Below, in pieces: positions 23,884 through 37,071 of a stretch of DNA of 64,000 nt. The stretch's first letter is position 1, and each line of letters begins with the position of its first letter. The stretch lies in the NCBI RefSeq assembly GCF_000003815.2, contig NC_049982.1, positions 27,323,737 to 27,387,736 of the forward strand. Reading direction: 5' to 3'. Under the pieces are notes generated by a model, which saw only the letters and a program-made list of their open reading frames with translations, had not been told where the DNA came from and ran no database searches. The DNA comes from Branchiostoma floridae (lineage: Eukaryota > Chordata > Leptocardii > Amphioxiformes > Branchiostomatidae). The translations under genes were made by a program, and so were the position numbers.

Positions 23884-24895
23884 TAAAGATGGTCCTGACA
23901 TGAGTAAATTCCCCACATTTTATAAACAGGTAATATCATCCTTCCACTCTGCTGGTGGAGGAGGAAAGAACAAACCCTCTAGTGTAAGTGAAATAATGGG
24001 AGAAACTATATGGTGCAACAAATATATAAGATCACAAGGTAAAACAATTTTCTTTCCAACCTGGATAAATAAAGACATAATATTCATAAAAGACATTTTC
24101 CCCTTTGACAGGTTCATGTCTCTAGATCACTACCCTCAGCTTAACCTAAACACAAGACCTAATGGTATTATTGAATATATAACTCTGTTTCAAGCTATAC
24201 CTCTTACATGGAAGAATGCAATAAGAAACCATAGAGGCCCAATTCCTTATCAAAGATTAGAGCTTAACACCATTTCCCCATGTATATTTGATGGTAAAAC
24301 AACAAAACAAATGAAAAGCAAGAACACCTGCAAATTGTTATACAATACATTAGTGCAGGCACAGGCCAAGGAACCAACATGCTGTAAAAGATGGCAATCC
24401 ATATTTCCTACTGAAACCCTGGCTTGGGAAAATATCTGGAGATGGTTAAGCACACAGACCTGTATAGACACTAGGTTAGCAGAGTTAAACTACAAACTAT
24501 TACACCGGATATTACCATGTGCGCACAATCTGCACAAATGGGGTATTGAGGATGAAACTGGACATATATATGATGCAACATGAACCCTTTGTAGCAATGG
24601 AAGCATAGAAGACTATGAACATATGTTCTTTAAATGTGAAAGACTGTGTAATTTCTGGGAATTAGTTAACACATACGTACCCTTGCCCAACATAAAAATT
24701 ACTTTTCAGGAGGTTTTATTTGGAAAAATTGATCATTTAATAACTGCTAAAGACCAGAAAAATAGAACCTTTACTGTTACTGTGGCTAAATGGACAATCT
24801 TTAAAACTTGGATCTGGCATAGAAAAGACCCACACCTATGCATAACTAACCTCTTTAATGTCTTTAAAAAGGACTTTGAAGAACAGCCAATGTAG
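23867..24895 (+). pseudogene. LINE ORF2 C-terminal region with CCHC-like knuckle, broken
   Basis: This continues ORF2 in the next frame. It carries conserved Trp-rich L1/Tx1 C-terminal sequence (LAELNYKLLHRILP, LHKWGI) and then a TGA at 24581-24583. The same frame resumes with TLCSNGSIEDYEHMFFKC, the Cys/His knuckle usual at the end of ORF2. The premature stop sits where the first knuckle cysteine would be expected, so a single change of a Cys codon to TGA would explain it. The final stop is at 24893-24895. Confidence 0.8.
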
Positions 24896-25224
24896 ATTGA
24901 TTGTACAAATTTACTATTGATATTCTGGCATGAACCCCACCTATTGTTAGACTACTCCATGTTTGATCATAGTGTAATAACAGACTGTACATATTCCTTA
25001 AGGTTTCCCAGTATTTGACAAATGTACTACATGTGTTTGTCTTCCCTGACTGTTTCACTGCCCATGTACTGCATGTTAATGTTATTCGTCCAGACACACC
25101 AGTATATGTTATCCCTCCATGTGCAATAGTACTCGACTGTACAAACACTAGTCTTAGTGGTTGACAAATGTACCATTGTTGTTGATGTTTTAAATTAAAA
25201 AAAAAAAAAAAATCAGTCCATCCA

Positions 25225-25816
25225 GACGTTCTCTATTTATCTGCGGCGAACAGACATCGCAGACATCGCTCGGACATACAAACAGCACTCACATGACGCT
25301 GCCGTTTTCCCAAAGAACGCAGGCACGAGTTTTCCCGTGGACTGGACACGGGTGTTTTTCAGAGATAAAGTGACCGTGACAACAATGATGCTGACTCTGC
25401 TTCGTCTCAACTCAAGTTCTTTCCGCTATTTCTCTCCAGACAAGACAGCTGACAATGGTCTACTTAAACTGCATGACATTAATTATTACATCTCACCTGT
25501 TACCGGATTCGGTAGGAGTTCACTTCGTAGATAGGTGTGTTAGCCTGTCTGACATGTGTGGTTTTTAGTGGTAAGAACAAGTACATGTGTGCGTTTGTGT
25601 CTTCGTCCGAACACAGATGGACTCCCATTGTCTGACTCTTTGAACCAACACGACGCCTGCAGTTGACCTCGAATCGTTGTAGTTGTAGCAAACATTGCTA
25701 GGAGACGCTTTTGATCCATGAATTGCAGAACGGAATGATGATTCTTTGACAGGTAGGTGATTCCAGCTTTAGTATTACTTTCTTGGTGAATATGCATAAA
25801 AGAGTATGTACTGATT
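25225..25816 (+). other. 5' flank of gene 3, unrelated to the flanks of genes 2 and 4
   Basis: The TGACGTAAT and TATA-like region found upstream of genes 2 and 4 is absent here. Homology to gene 2 starts abruptly at the codon gag at 25817. No ORF or known repeat is recognised in this stretch. An upstream noncoding or coding exon could splice in near here, but no strong acceptor is obvious. Confidence 0.5.
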
Positions 25817-28800
25817 GAGAAACTCCGTGTGGCGGACGCGAAGGGCAGGAGGTACGGACTAGCCCGTGCGGAGACAGGCTACCTCCGTGCCCTGGTGGAC
25901 GCCGTGGCTGACAAGGACAGGCTGGCGGAAGTAGAGCTGCTCAAAAGTCTGGGCGACGTGAACTTGGAGAAGGGAAGACTCGGGAAGGATAGAGGGAAGT
26001 TCAACATGGCCATGGCGCTTTACGTGGCTGCTATAGTCCGATGTCACCATCGGGATCAGGGAGAAGGTATAGAACACCGGTACAAATACGCGGAGAGACT
26101 TTTACAAGGGGTGACGTCAAAGGGGTCACAGGATAAGGAACAACAAACTGAAAATAAGGAAAAAACTTCACCTGCAAAGGTGGCTAAAACGTTTCAAAAC
26201 ATGGACAAGAAACGGGCTACTGGTTGTAACACAGACATTGTGCTGGTTGGATACGCACAATTAATGGTAGAGGGAATAGTAAACGACAACAACATGTTAG
26301 AAACAGAAGCGATCAAAAGCCTCGGTGACGTGTACCTGAAAAGAGGAACAGAAACTGGAGACACTAGAGACTTGACCAAAGCTACTGCTCTGTACAACAC
26401 GGCACTGGCGCGGTGTAACAACGTTCAGGGAACAGTTGCCATTGTCCATCGCTTACTGTACACAGCAAAAATCAGGCAGGACATCACCACAAAAAGCATA
26501 AAGGTGAGTGATAGTGATTAACATAATTTATGCACCTCCAATTGTTTTTTTAGCCTCTGCTAAGATTTTAATCAATATCTTTGAGGAAATAATAGTTGCA
26601 GAAGTCTTGAACTTACTTTGACAATTTTTGGAGTCTGTGTATATCTTATGACGGCTTAATGATGATATGTGCCCTGTCATATTTGGCCAATGTAGTCAAT
26701 GATGCCCCAATAAACAACCAGTCACCACATTTACTACATACACTTTTACGTTGACCTTTCTCCAGTCACGTCAGGTGCTTTATATTACCCTCTACCATTG
26801 GGCAAAGTCCAATTATGCGTTTAAGCGTTAATCATTCTTGGCCTTTTCTATCGGTTCTTGTAGAAGTCAACTCGAACGAAACGACAACAAAACGTGAGAG
26901 GACGGAAGGACCACATCTCTCCCTTCTCAACTGCAACCTTAAATGACAGCACTAATGACCAAATGCACCGTCTGCACAGGTAGATACAAGGATTGCTGTT
27001 ATTTTCTTTTATTGATATTGACTACCCTATAAGGTATTATCTCGGTGCATCGTAGAATAATGTAATAGACATTTCGTTATTCCTCTTTAGTGTCCCGGAA
27101 CTGCGGAAAGCTGAAAACCAGACAGGAGTCGACGCTGACATGTTAGTGCCACCAAGTTCTTTTTTCTAGTTATCACAAGTGTTTAAAAGAATTCTCTTAA
27201 AATGTACATTCTCTTATTCGTACTGTGTTATACCTAACCTTTCTACTAATGCAAATATCCACAGTCAACTCAAGACGCGTAATGATATTTGGTATTTGGG
27301 TAGACATAGGTAAAAGCAAAGTACATGTATGATTGTTGACCTTTCTGTGGCCTGCTGTACTGCAGCTGAACCCCCGGTTTGTTATTTCGTACTCTGAGCA
27401 TGTCCCTTCACGGTTTCAAAAATAAGTGGTGTAACTTTGGTCCCCATGCAGCCTTTCGGAAACCGTAGGGGATTTGAGACTTTGAATGCTAGGTTGTCCT
27501 AAAGATTGGTATCTAATATGCATGATAAATGAGAAAATTGACGTATCAATCTGCTTTGTTTATTCATAGTAGGCTTTCACACATATGGAAAATGTATTTG
27601 AGAAACAGAGGGATATAATGTAGATAGACTTAAGATATACTAATAAATATTTATCTGCATCATATGCGAATGAAATATCTATTATATTAGTAGTAGTCCG
27701 CTGTGTTCTGCTGCTGCAATGGTCTTAGGCACTCTGCAACTGCGATCAGTCTTTCTTCAACTCTTTCCACTGTTCAGCATATCTTAAGTCATATATTATA
27801 TCCAATATCAAACAGTGAAATATAATAATATGAATTTTAAGATACAGTAATGTTTAATGAAGGGGGGCTCATATCATTTTGCTGATATACATCAGTTTAA
27901 AATGCAAGAATATCCTACATTCATTTGAATAATTGATTTCTAATAAGATCTTGTTATTCTATTCCATGTCCATGTTTATTTCAACTTTAATTTTAACTCA
28001 GATGAACAGTGCTACAAATTCTTTACTATTCGCGATCGAATGATAAACCATTTTGTAATAGTTTTATCTTATGATGACATATCTACAGTGTATACAAAGA
28101 ACATCTACATGATGGCTGCAGGGCCCTGCAGACTGGAGATCTGGACAAAGCAGAAGAAAGTTTTGCAGCTGCGCTCAAATCTGTTCATGTACAAGGTAAG
28201 TCTAAGAATATGAACTTAGTTCAAATAATCTAAACGTGACTGCTGATACATGGTTCACGATCCTTGATTGTTTTCGACACACAGATGCGGTCTCTATAAT
28301 ATTATGTATTTTCATGTTACTGCCATGAAGGTGTTTCAGATACGACTTATGGAAGCACTGATGACCACGACCTTTGTGGGGTTTTACCAGAAAAGTACAA
28401 TGTGCAAATACAAATATAAAATCATCATGAAGTAGTAAAAACAAAATTGCGACTGAGACATTTCAACTTACAGGTCAACACAGAAAGGAGGCAGAGCCCC
28501 TGTACAAGTTGGGCAATGTCTATCTGAAGAGAGGAATCCAGTCAAAGGACGGAGGAGATTTCACCAAGGCTGCAGCACTCTGTAATGCAGCTCTGGTAAG
28601 ATCAAGTAGAGAAGATATTGTGCAAGCAAGCAAGGAAATAGTTCAAGCATTTGTTAAGGAAGTCCTGAAGATCGGACTGAAGGTAGACAGTGATAATACA
28701 GAGAGGCACAAATTGATGCTGAAGGCTGATAGGGACTATGTAGAAAAAGAGATTAAAAAGATTGAACAAGAAGTAGATCCTTATAGCCTTGATGACGAGG

Positions 28801-31652
28801 ACCCAAAGATAAAAGAAGTGGAAATGAAGAGGGTGGAAGCAATCAAAGCATTGTGTCAGACAATCGTTCATCAGCGTAACGCGTTCATAGCTGGTCTTGT
28901 AGATGAATGTATGAACTTCAAGGTAATGGGCCGCCCTCCCTGTAAGTACGCCATGATAGGTTTGGGTTCACAAGCCACAGGATTGGTAACTCCATACTCT
29001 GATCTGGAGTTTGCCATTTTGGTAGAGGACGAAGCCGAACCTAATGTGAGCTATTTCCGCAACCTCACACATTATCTGCATCTCAAGGTGATTAATCTGG
29101 GAGAAACCATTCTCCCTGCCATGGGGATTAAGTCTCTTAATGACTTCTACTCCGGTGACCCACTAGACAGCTGGTTCTATGACTCAGTAACACCGCGCGG
29201 CTTTGCGTTTGATGGAGCCATGAGACATGCGTGCAAGACTCCACTGGGAAGGGGCAGAAATGGCCAACTCATTCACACACCAAGCAATATGACCAACGTT
29301 CTGAAAGAAGACCTTACTCTCCATTTAAAGAAAGGATACCATCTCGCTAGCATATTGGGAAATATATCCCTTATTACAGGAGAACAGGGCTTGGTAGATT
29401 CATACAGGTCGTTATTGACTCAGCAACTTCGAAACAATGACGGGAGAGTTTCTCTGGTAATGGCAAATGAATTATTGGGTGATATTACATCGACTTTTCA
29501 CATCCAACCTCTCACTACCAAACTGCGGAACGTTAAGAAAGAAATCTATCGGTTTTCAAGCCTTGCAGTGTTCTTTTGGGCGCTACTTCATAACATACAA
29601 CCGACCACAATCTGGGAGACTGTTCAGGAGCTACGAAACAGTAAAGTCGTCACTAGTAATAACGCACATCACTTGATGGTGCTGGTCAGTATCTCAGCAG
29701 AACTGAGACTGCGGACATACATGAACAATGGTGGTCAGGTGGAAAACATGTCAGTCTTATGGTCAATGTCAACCGATACGGGCATCGAGGAGAAATTACA
29801 GAAAGTGTTTTACATCTCAAATACAAAACAGCTCATGAGATATTACTATACAGAAAGACCCCTGAAACACTTTATTTCACAGCTGACTGACACCAAACCG
29901 GAGATAGAACCGCCAATCTTCTTTGACAATTCTTCAGAGCTGAAAGCAGAGGTATATGAAAGTCTTTGTGATTTCGAAAATCTCAAGACATGCTCAGAAC
30001 AAACGCTGCACAGTTATCTATCGAAGTATGGTAAAAACACCGCACACAGTGATGTTGCATCCTCACTTGACACATTGGCTTTTGCTTTGGGGGCACTTGG
30101 TAATCACAAAAAGGCTATTCGCTATTATGAACAGTCATTACAAATGAAGCGGAGTATATACGGGGAGGACACTGCACATCCTGACATTGCCTTATCACTT
30201 AAAAACTTCGGGGATGCCTGTGGAAACCTTGGGGATCACAGACAGGCGATCAGCTATCATGAACAGGCGCTTCAGATGACGCAGAATATTCATGGTGAGG
30301 ACACTGCACATCCTGACATCACCGCTACACTTAACAGCTTGGGTGCCGCCTGGAGTTACCTTGGTGATCACAGAAAGGCGATCAGCTATTATGAACAGTC
30401 ACTACAGATGACGCGGAGTATCTATGGAGTAGACACTGCACATAATGACATCGCCGCTTCACTTAACAACTTGGGTAGCACCTGGCGCGACCTTGGTGAT
30501 CACAGAAAGGCGGTAAGTTATTATGAACAGTCACTACAGATGAGGCGGAGTATGTATGGTGAGGGTACTACACATCCTGACATCGCCAGCTCACTTAACA
30601 ACTTGGGTGCCGCCTGGGGTGACCTTGATGATCACAGAAAGGCCGTAAGCTATTATGAACAGTCACTAAAGATGAACCGGAGTATCTACGGTGAGGGCAA
30701 CGTACATCCTGCCATCGCCAGCCTACTTAACAACTTGGGCACCACCTGGGGCGCCCTTGGTGATCACAGAAATGCGGTAAGCTATTATGAACACGCACTG
30801 CAGATGAGGCGGAGTATCTATGGTGAGGACACCGCACATCCTGACATCGCCAGCTCACTTAACAACTTGGGTAACGCCTGGGGTGACCTCGATGATAACA
30901 GAAAGGCCGTAAGCTATTATGAACAGTCACTGCAAATGAATTGGAGTATGTATGGGGTAGACACTGTACATCCTGGCATCGCCGGCTCACTTTACAACTT
31001 GGGTAACACTTGGAGTAGACTTGGGGATCACAGAAAGGCGGTCAACTATCTTGAACAGTCACTACAGATGAACCGTAGTATCTACGGTAAGGACACTGCA
31101 CATCCTGACATCGCTAGTTCACTTAACATGTTGGGTAACGCTTTGGGCGACCTTGGTGATCATAGAAAGGCGCTCAGCTATTATGAGCAGTCACTACAGA
31201 TGTGGCGGAGTATCTATGAAGTAAACACTGTACATCCTGACATCGCTAGCTCACTTTACAACTTGGGTAACACTTGGTTTAAACTTGGTGATCACAGAAA
31301 GGCGGTCAGCTATTATGAGCAGTCACTACAGATGAGGTGGATTATCTTTGGTGAGGACACTGCACATCCTGGCATCGCTAGCTCACTTAACAACTTGGGT
31401 AACGCCTGGGGTGAACTTGGTGATCACAGAAAGGCCGTTAGCTATTATGAACAGTCACTACAGATGATGCGGGGTATCTATGGTGAGGATACCGTACATC
31501 CTGACATCGCCAGCTCACTTTACAACTTGGGTGACACCTGGAGTGAACTTGGTGATCACAGAAATGCGGTCAGATATCATGAACAGTCACTACAGATGAG
31601 CCGTAGTATCTATGGTGAGGGCACCGCACACAGCACGAAAATGAATATTTAA
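25817..31652 (+). CDS. NTase-TPR protein, gene 3 (5' start missing, 3' truncated by a transposon)
   Basis: Exons: 25817-26503, 26864-26979, 27091-27141, 28089-28195, 28474-31652, all AG/GT with the family phases; 1379 codons are open. Exon 1 aligns with gene 2 only from gagaaactccgtg; no in-frame ATG precedes it before a stop, so the start is unknown. The exon 1 donor is a strong aag|gtgagt. The NTase motif GS-x10-DLEF is intact (about 28964-29011). Twelve complete 44-residue TPR units are followed by a thirteenth cut by a DNA transposon after 31628; the last codons and the TAA are transposon sequence (residues STKMNI). The remainder of the array survives as a decayed fragment at 35697-35940. 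The long intact ORF argues for recent or continuing function despite damage at both ends. Confidence 0.8.
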
Positions 31653-32039
31653 GCATACTTTCCGAGATACTTAAATGTAGCCTAAAGGTGGGAAAATATT
31701 TCCGCAGAGATTACGGTATCGTAAAGACCACGGAAACCATGGTTTTACATTTCCGTAACCTTTCCGTATTCGTTAAGGCCCATTAAATACATGTAATATC
31801 TTTACATAACCTTTAAGCATCCTTATATGTGCCGTACATGAAACGGGTATTGCTTATGTACAGAAAACATCTACAGGCTTTGAACCGACCATACGTTCAC
31901 ATACAATCAGTTAACCTTCGCCTTTTTTTTTATTTTCGTGGTTCTCTAAGGTGGAAATTACCAATAGGAGATGATATCTTTTCATTGCCCTTCCGTTACA
32001 ATTGATCTCATTTACATACTCTTATTAGAATAGGTCTAT

Positions 32040-33790
32040 GGAGACCTCCCCCTTTTGTGTATAGGTGCAAAAAAAGATGTCAGAATGGTAGCGTTTATTT
32101 ATAAGAAGAGGCATTGCTTTTACCAAATTAAGGGTATTTTCCGCTCAATATACCACATGCGCCGTTCAATAAAGCAGCGGCTTCAAATGAATAGTTCCTG
32201 CTGTGTTTGCGTGTTAAGTTTAACCAAGAAAAGAAAATCTCCTCCTGTGTGAAAGCTACATATAACAGATACAATCTTTCCGATGTCTTTCCGTTACATT
32301 TGAGCTGACTTTACATAAAAGGGGGGAGGTTTAAGCAAACCTCCCCCTTTTATGTATAGGTGGAAAAAAGGTGTCGGAAAGGTATCGTTAATCATTAGTT
32401 GAAGAAGAGGCATTGCTTTTACCAAATTAAGAGTATTTTCCGCTCAATATACCACATGCGCCGTTCACTAAAGCAGCGGCTTCAACTGAATAGCTCCTGC
32501 TGTGTTTGCGTGTTAAGTTTAACCAAGAAAAGTAAATATCCTGTGTGAAAGCTACATATAACGGATACAATCTTTCCGATATCTTTCCGTTACATTTGAG
32601 CTGACTTTACATAAAAGGGGGGAGGTTTAAGCAAACCTCCCCCCATTTACGTATAGGTGGAAAAAAGATGTCGGAAAGGTAGCGTTAATCATTACTTGAA
32701 GAAGAGGCATTACTTTTACCAAATTAAGAGCATTTTCCGCTCAAATGCGCCGTAAATGCGCCGTACATGCGCCGTTCACTAAAGCAGCGGCTTCAAATGA
32801 ATGGCTCCTGCTGTGTTTGTGTGTTAAGTTTAACAAAGAAAAGCAAATCTCGTCCTGTGTGAAAGCTACATATAACAGATACAATCCTTCCGATGTCTAT
32901 CCGTTACATTTGAGCTGACTTTACATAAAAGGGGGGGAGGTTTAAGCAAACCTCCCCCCTTTTATGTATAGGCGGAAAAAAGGTGTCGGAAAGGTAGCGT
33001 TAANNNNNNNNNNNNNNNNNNNNNNNNNNNNNNNNNNNNNNNNNNNNNNNNNNNNNNNNNNNNNNNNNNNNNNNNNNNNNNNNNNNNNNNNNNNNNNNNN
33101 NNNNNNNNNNNNNNNNNNNNNNNNNNNNNNNNNNNNNNNNNNNNNNNNNNNNNNNNNNNNNNNNNNNNNNNNNNNNNNNNNNNNNNNNNNNNNNNNNNNN
33201 NNNNNNNNNNNNNNNNNNNNNNNNNNNNNNNNNNNNNNNNNNNNNNNNNNNNNNNNNNNNNNNNNNNNNNNNNNNNNNNNNNNNNGGAAAGGTAGCGTTA
33301 ATCATTATTGAAGAAAGAGGCATTATTTTCCGCTCAATATACCACATGCGCCCTCACTACAGCAGCGGCTTCGCCTGAATAGCCCCTGCTGTGTTAACGT
33401 GTTGAGTTTAACCAAGATAAGCAACCTTTACTCTTGGTTAAAACTTACATATAGCAGATACAATTTTTGGAATGTATAGGGGCAAAAAAGATGTCGGAAA
33501 GGTAGCGTTAATTATTAGTCTTAAAAGAGGCATTGCTTTTACCAAATTACGAGTATTTTCCGCTCAATATACCACATGCGCCGTTCACTAAAGTAGCGAC
33601 TTCGCCTGAATAACTCATTCTGTGTTAGCATGTTTGACGAAACCAGGAAAATCAAAATATCCTCATGGGTGAAACATAAATATAACATATGGTATCTTTC
33701 CAATGTCTTTACGTTACCATTGAGCTCACTTTACACAAAAAGATGCTATGTACAGGTGCAAGAAAGATGTCGGAAAGGTAGCGTTTATTT
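32040..33790 (+). repeat. ~300-bp tandem array inside transposon copy 1
   Basis: Units of about 297-312 bp recur, each with the hairpin GGAGGTTTAAGCAAACCTCC (near 32324, 32622 and 32935), then gtcggaaaggtagcgtt, ttaccaaattaagag, and atgcgccgttcactaaagc. Five or six units are visible, degrading to the right. The N gap 33004-33285 is close to one unit long, so copy number in the assembly is unreliable. Confidence 0.85.
33004..33285. other. Assembly gap (282 N)
   Basis: This run of N lies inside the ~300-bp tandem array of transposon copy 1, where repeat collapse is expected. Apparent ORFs across it are artefacts. Confidence 0.99.
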
Positions 33791-34419
33791 TTTCCAGTAG
33801 TATCGTATGTATGATATCGTTCCGTTACCTTTGCCTTTGAGCTTACTTTTCAGAAAACTCTCTGAACTTTCTTTACAGAGGTGGAGATCGATAGTTACAG
33901 AAAAAGATGTTGGAGAGGTATCGTTGAAAGCAAGGAAATTAAATATTTAACCTCCTTGTTGAAAGGAAACAACAGTCGCCGGGAGCACTGCGTACATGCC
34001 CCCGAAGATTGGTGGTCATAATTACGGCGTGTTCCCGTTCAGGGTAAGAGGACTAGTACTGGGCGGCCTGTCCAGTATGTCGCTCGCGGGTGGCTGTGCC
34101 TTGCAGCTTGGCATCCCGACGACATAGCGTCCTCACTACCCGGTAACGTATCATGGGAATATAGCGGGTTTGCTGTTTATATAATTGTACAAAAAAAAAA
34201 TTCTTATCATCTGGAAGAACATTTATTATCTACAAGCAATAATCACGTTCTCCCAGAAAGGCTGGTATTTTCTAGTGTTGTAACAGTTGTGTTTAGCTTA
34301 ACCTTGGCTAAACAGCGTACAAAGGGGATGGTGTTTTTCAAATTCAAATGTATTCGCCGTCAACTATGAATAACGAACAACGCGGCATTGAATTTCTAAT
34401 TAGCAGCTCCCAGAAGAGG

Positions 34420-35090
34420 CCAGTCATGTGATAGGGCGTTATCCAATGACAGACAAAGGTGGGTTTTTTAAACCTAACGAATATGCCATAATTTATAGAA
34501 GAAACCAGTTTGCAGGGCGTCTGTTTCGGGACAAGTCAAGAAGGAGCCTTGGACCCGTTTCAACACACGGATTATCGGCGTGGCTTTGCCGCAAATGGAT
34601 TCCAACGGAACTACAGGACGGAACGGACATAACCATAGGACACTCACGGCTTGCCGGAAACGGAGTACGTATGTTGGAGAGTCTTCAACGGGGCACAACT
34701 CAGGGTGAATTCAAGACTGTGTCGTCTTGACCAGCATAAGCTGGCGGAGACATGGAGAGCACGGCCTGTTCATCACAAAACAGTACCCGTCTTCGGGAAT
34801 CTCAGCGGATTTTTCCTAATGTGATGGCCAGATGGAACTATGTTGCTTAAAATGACGTCTTTCCAGGCGTATCGCCCGACACTGGACTCCAAATTGCGGA
34901 GATTCGTGCATGGATATTGTACACCGATTGTTCCCTCGGTCGACCAATCCAAGTCCACAATTAGAATCACAAGATAGTTTAGACGGCGAAGCCATAGATA
35001 CCGGTGTAGGTATGATTCACACCAAATAAGACACGCATACCCGATGCAAAAGTTCCAATTTAAGCCACACAAAACACATAAAGCCTACCT
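34420..35090 (+). other. Internal segment of transposon copy 1, homologous to copy 2
   Basis: Blocks such as gtcatgtgatagg...tatccaatg, ggccagatggaact and cgcccgacactgg match the reverse complement of 37072-37700 in copy 2. Here the reading frame is interrupted by several stops, so it looks like a degenerate version of the 145-codon ORF of copy 2. A 100-codon ORF at 34428-34730 lies in this segment but resembles nothing I know. Confidence 0.6.
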
Positions 35091-35187
35091 AAAGATGCGC
35101 CGCCTTTACTGATAATATAGTCCAATGAAAGATCACGGAAAGCGTACGTTTCTGCACTTCTTCACGTGCCTTTCAGGGTGTGTAAAC

Positions 35188-35640
35188 GACACATAAACGT
35201 GGGGAAATCGTGACGACACATAAACGTGGGGAAATCGTGACGGAAATCGACTGTAAAGGTCTTAAGAAACGCGTGCTTTCCGCCCGTATAGGTTACGAAA
35301 AACTGTCATTAACGACGCCTTTAAGCGTCTAATAGTTGCGGAAAGGCACGTGAAGGAGTGCCGAAACGTACATATAAGTGCATTAAAGGGAATCTTTACG
35401 TTCACGGATAGATGTCGTTAAGTTGCGGAAAGGGTGCAGAAAGGTCTTAATAAACGCGTGCTTTCCGCCCGTATAGGTTACGAAAAACTGTCATTAACGA
35501 CGCCTTTAAGCGTCTAATAGTTGCGGAAAGGCACGTGAAGGAGTGCCGAAACGCACTTTTAAGTGCCAACGTAAAGGTAACATTAAAGGGAACCTTTACG
35601 TTCACGGATAGATGTCGTTAAGTTGCGGAAAGGGTGCAGA
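35188..35640 (+). repeat. Subterminal duplications of transposon copy 1
   Basis: A 27-bp unit (cgacacataaacgtggggaa) is repeated in tandem at 35188-35240. A block of about 190 bp containing cgtgctttccgcccgtatag and tgcggaaaggcacgtgaagg occurs twice, starting at about 35269 and 35455. Repeated subterminal motifs are typical transposase-binding regions in CACTA-like elements. Confidence 0.75.
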
Positions 35641-35696
35641 AACGTCGCGTTTACGTTGAGTTTAAGCTTGCTTAAATACCAGATTTCGTGCTGTGG

Positions 35697-35940
35697 CACA
35701 TCCTGACATCGCCGACTCACTTTACAAGTTGGGTGCCGCCTGGAGGAACATTGGGGATGTGAGAAAGGCGATCAGCTATTATGAGCAGTCACTTAAAATG
35801 GAGTATCTATGGTGAGAACACCGCACATCCTGACATTGTCCAATCGCTTAACAATTTTGGAGAGAGCTCGGTGATTACGGAAATGCCATATACTATTTTC
35901 AACTGGAAGAACAAATGAAACAGGTCATTGCAGCTTCAGA
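35697..35940 (+). pseudogene. Displaced and decayed 3' end of TPR gene 3
   Basis: This 244-bp island between the two transposons is the continuation of the gene 3 giant exon: catcctgacatcgccgactc, then another TPR unit and the C-terminal sequence ending caggtcattgcagcttcaga. Compared with gene 4 it has a short deletion after cagtcacttaaaatg, which shifts the frame into a stop, and another after aacaatttt. The original stop region reappears after transposon copy 2, at about 40900-40910. Confidence 0.85.
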
Positions 35941-36039
35941 CACGGCACGAAAAACGGAATTTAAGCATGCTTAAATGATGCTTAACGTTGACGTATTTTC
36001 CTTCTTTACGGATCTATACATCTCTTATACGAGTACGTA

Positions 36040-37015
36040 AAGATTGGCGTTACGTAGTCTTTACGTAGGTGCTGATAGGTCCGTATTTTCCGGTTTTTTA
36101 AATTGCCTTTCGGCAGCTTAAAGTTGTTGTAAATAATTACTAAAACTCATTTAAAGTGCATTTAAATATTACGTTTATAAAACTTTAAGCATTGTTACGG
36201 CTTATTTACGTGTGCGTAAAGATGATCATTAGGTGGCTTATAGGTGCGGATAGGTCCGTATTTTCCGTTTTTTTAAGTTGCCTTTCAGCAGCTTAAAGAT
36301 GTTGTAAATGTTTATTAAAACTCATTTAAATTGCAATTAAATATTACGTTTCATAAAACTTTAAACATCGTTACGGCTCATTTACGTGTGCGTAAAGATG
36401 ATCATTAGGTGCTTATAGATCCGTATTTTCCGGTTTTTTAAGTTGCCTTTCAGTAGCTTAAATATTTCGTAAATGATTATTAAAACGCCCTTAATACATG
36501 TTTAAAGTTCACGTTTATTTCTTCTGAAGCCTTTATACTTGTCATATACGTGTGCATTAAGATGCTTATACTTTGTGTATTGATGCCCTTTTAGCAGCTT
36601 AAAGTTGTCATAAACACTTATTAAAACACCCTCAATACATGTTTAAAGTTCACGTTTATTTGCTCTTAAGTCCATTTACGTCTCATATACGTGTGCATTA
36701 AGATGTTTATAAGATGTGTATTGTTGCCCTTTTAGCAGCTTAAAGTTGTCATAAACACTTATAAAAACACCCTTAATACATGTTTAAAGTTCCCTTTTAT
36801 CTTCTCTGAAGCCTCTTTACGTCTCATATACATGCGCATTAAGAGGATTTTAATGTGTCTATATTTGTCCTTTTAGCAGCTAAAAGTTGTCATAAATACA
36901 TACTAAAACACTCTTAAGACATGTTTAAAGTTCCCTTTCTACGTCTCATATACGTGTGCATTAAGGTGATTATAAGGTGTGGATAAGTGTCATTTTAGCG
37001 GGATAAAGTTAATCA
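36040..37015 (+). repeat. Subterminal repeats of transposon copy 2
   Basis: About six units: three of 165-175 bp starting near 36081, 36256 and 36421 (ccgtattttccg...cagcttaaagttgttgtaaa), then three of 130-145 bp with ttttagcagcttaaagttgtcat near 36590, 36738 and 36880. All share agcttaaagttgt and acgtgtgcattaagatg-type phrases, so they derive from one ancestral unit. Confidence 0.8.
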
Positions 37016-37071
37016 TAAGCACGTTTTCAAGCAAGAAAATACAATGGATGAATCTTTGAAATTTTATTGAA

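Larger units (their letters stand above)
22178..25211 (+). mobile_element. L1/Tx1-type LINE, 5'-truncated, with poly(A) and target duplication
   Basis: The 13-bp target duplication ATCAGTCCATCCA occurs at 22165-22177 and again at 25212-25224, directly after an A-run at about 25195-25211. This fixes both ends and shows target-primed insertion. The element contains the RT and the C-terminal region of ORF2 but no endonuclease, so it is 5'-truncated between the EN and RT domains. Its flanks are the distal 3' flank of unit 2. The duplication is perfect, which suggests a fairly recent insertion, although the ORF is already broken. Confidence 0.9.
31629..35696 (+). mobile_element. Large non-autonomous DNA transposon, copy 1 (4.07 kb)
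   Basis: It is bounded by CACAGCACGAAA at the left and its complement TTTCGTGCTGTG at the right; the inverted homology extends imperfectly through ATTTAAGCA. The 3-bp duplication GCA lies at 31626-31628 and 35697-35699. Removing the insert restores continuity with the paralogous TPR codons. Inside are a ~300-bp tandem array (32040-33790, with an N gap), an internal segment shared with copy 2 (about 34420-35090), and subterminal duplications (35188-35640). No transposase is recognised. Ends beginning CAC with 3-bp duplications suggest the CACTA/EnSpm (CMC) group, but this is not proven. Confidence 0.85.

Noticed and set aside
33004-33285. ORFs made of X residues (also around 45307-45542)
   Set aside because: They cross runs of N and have no sequence content.
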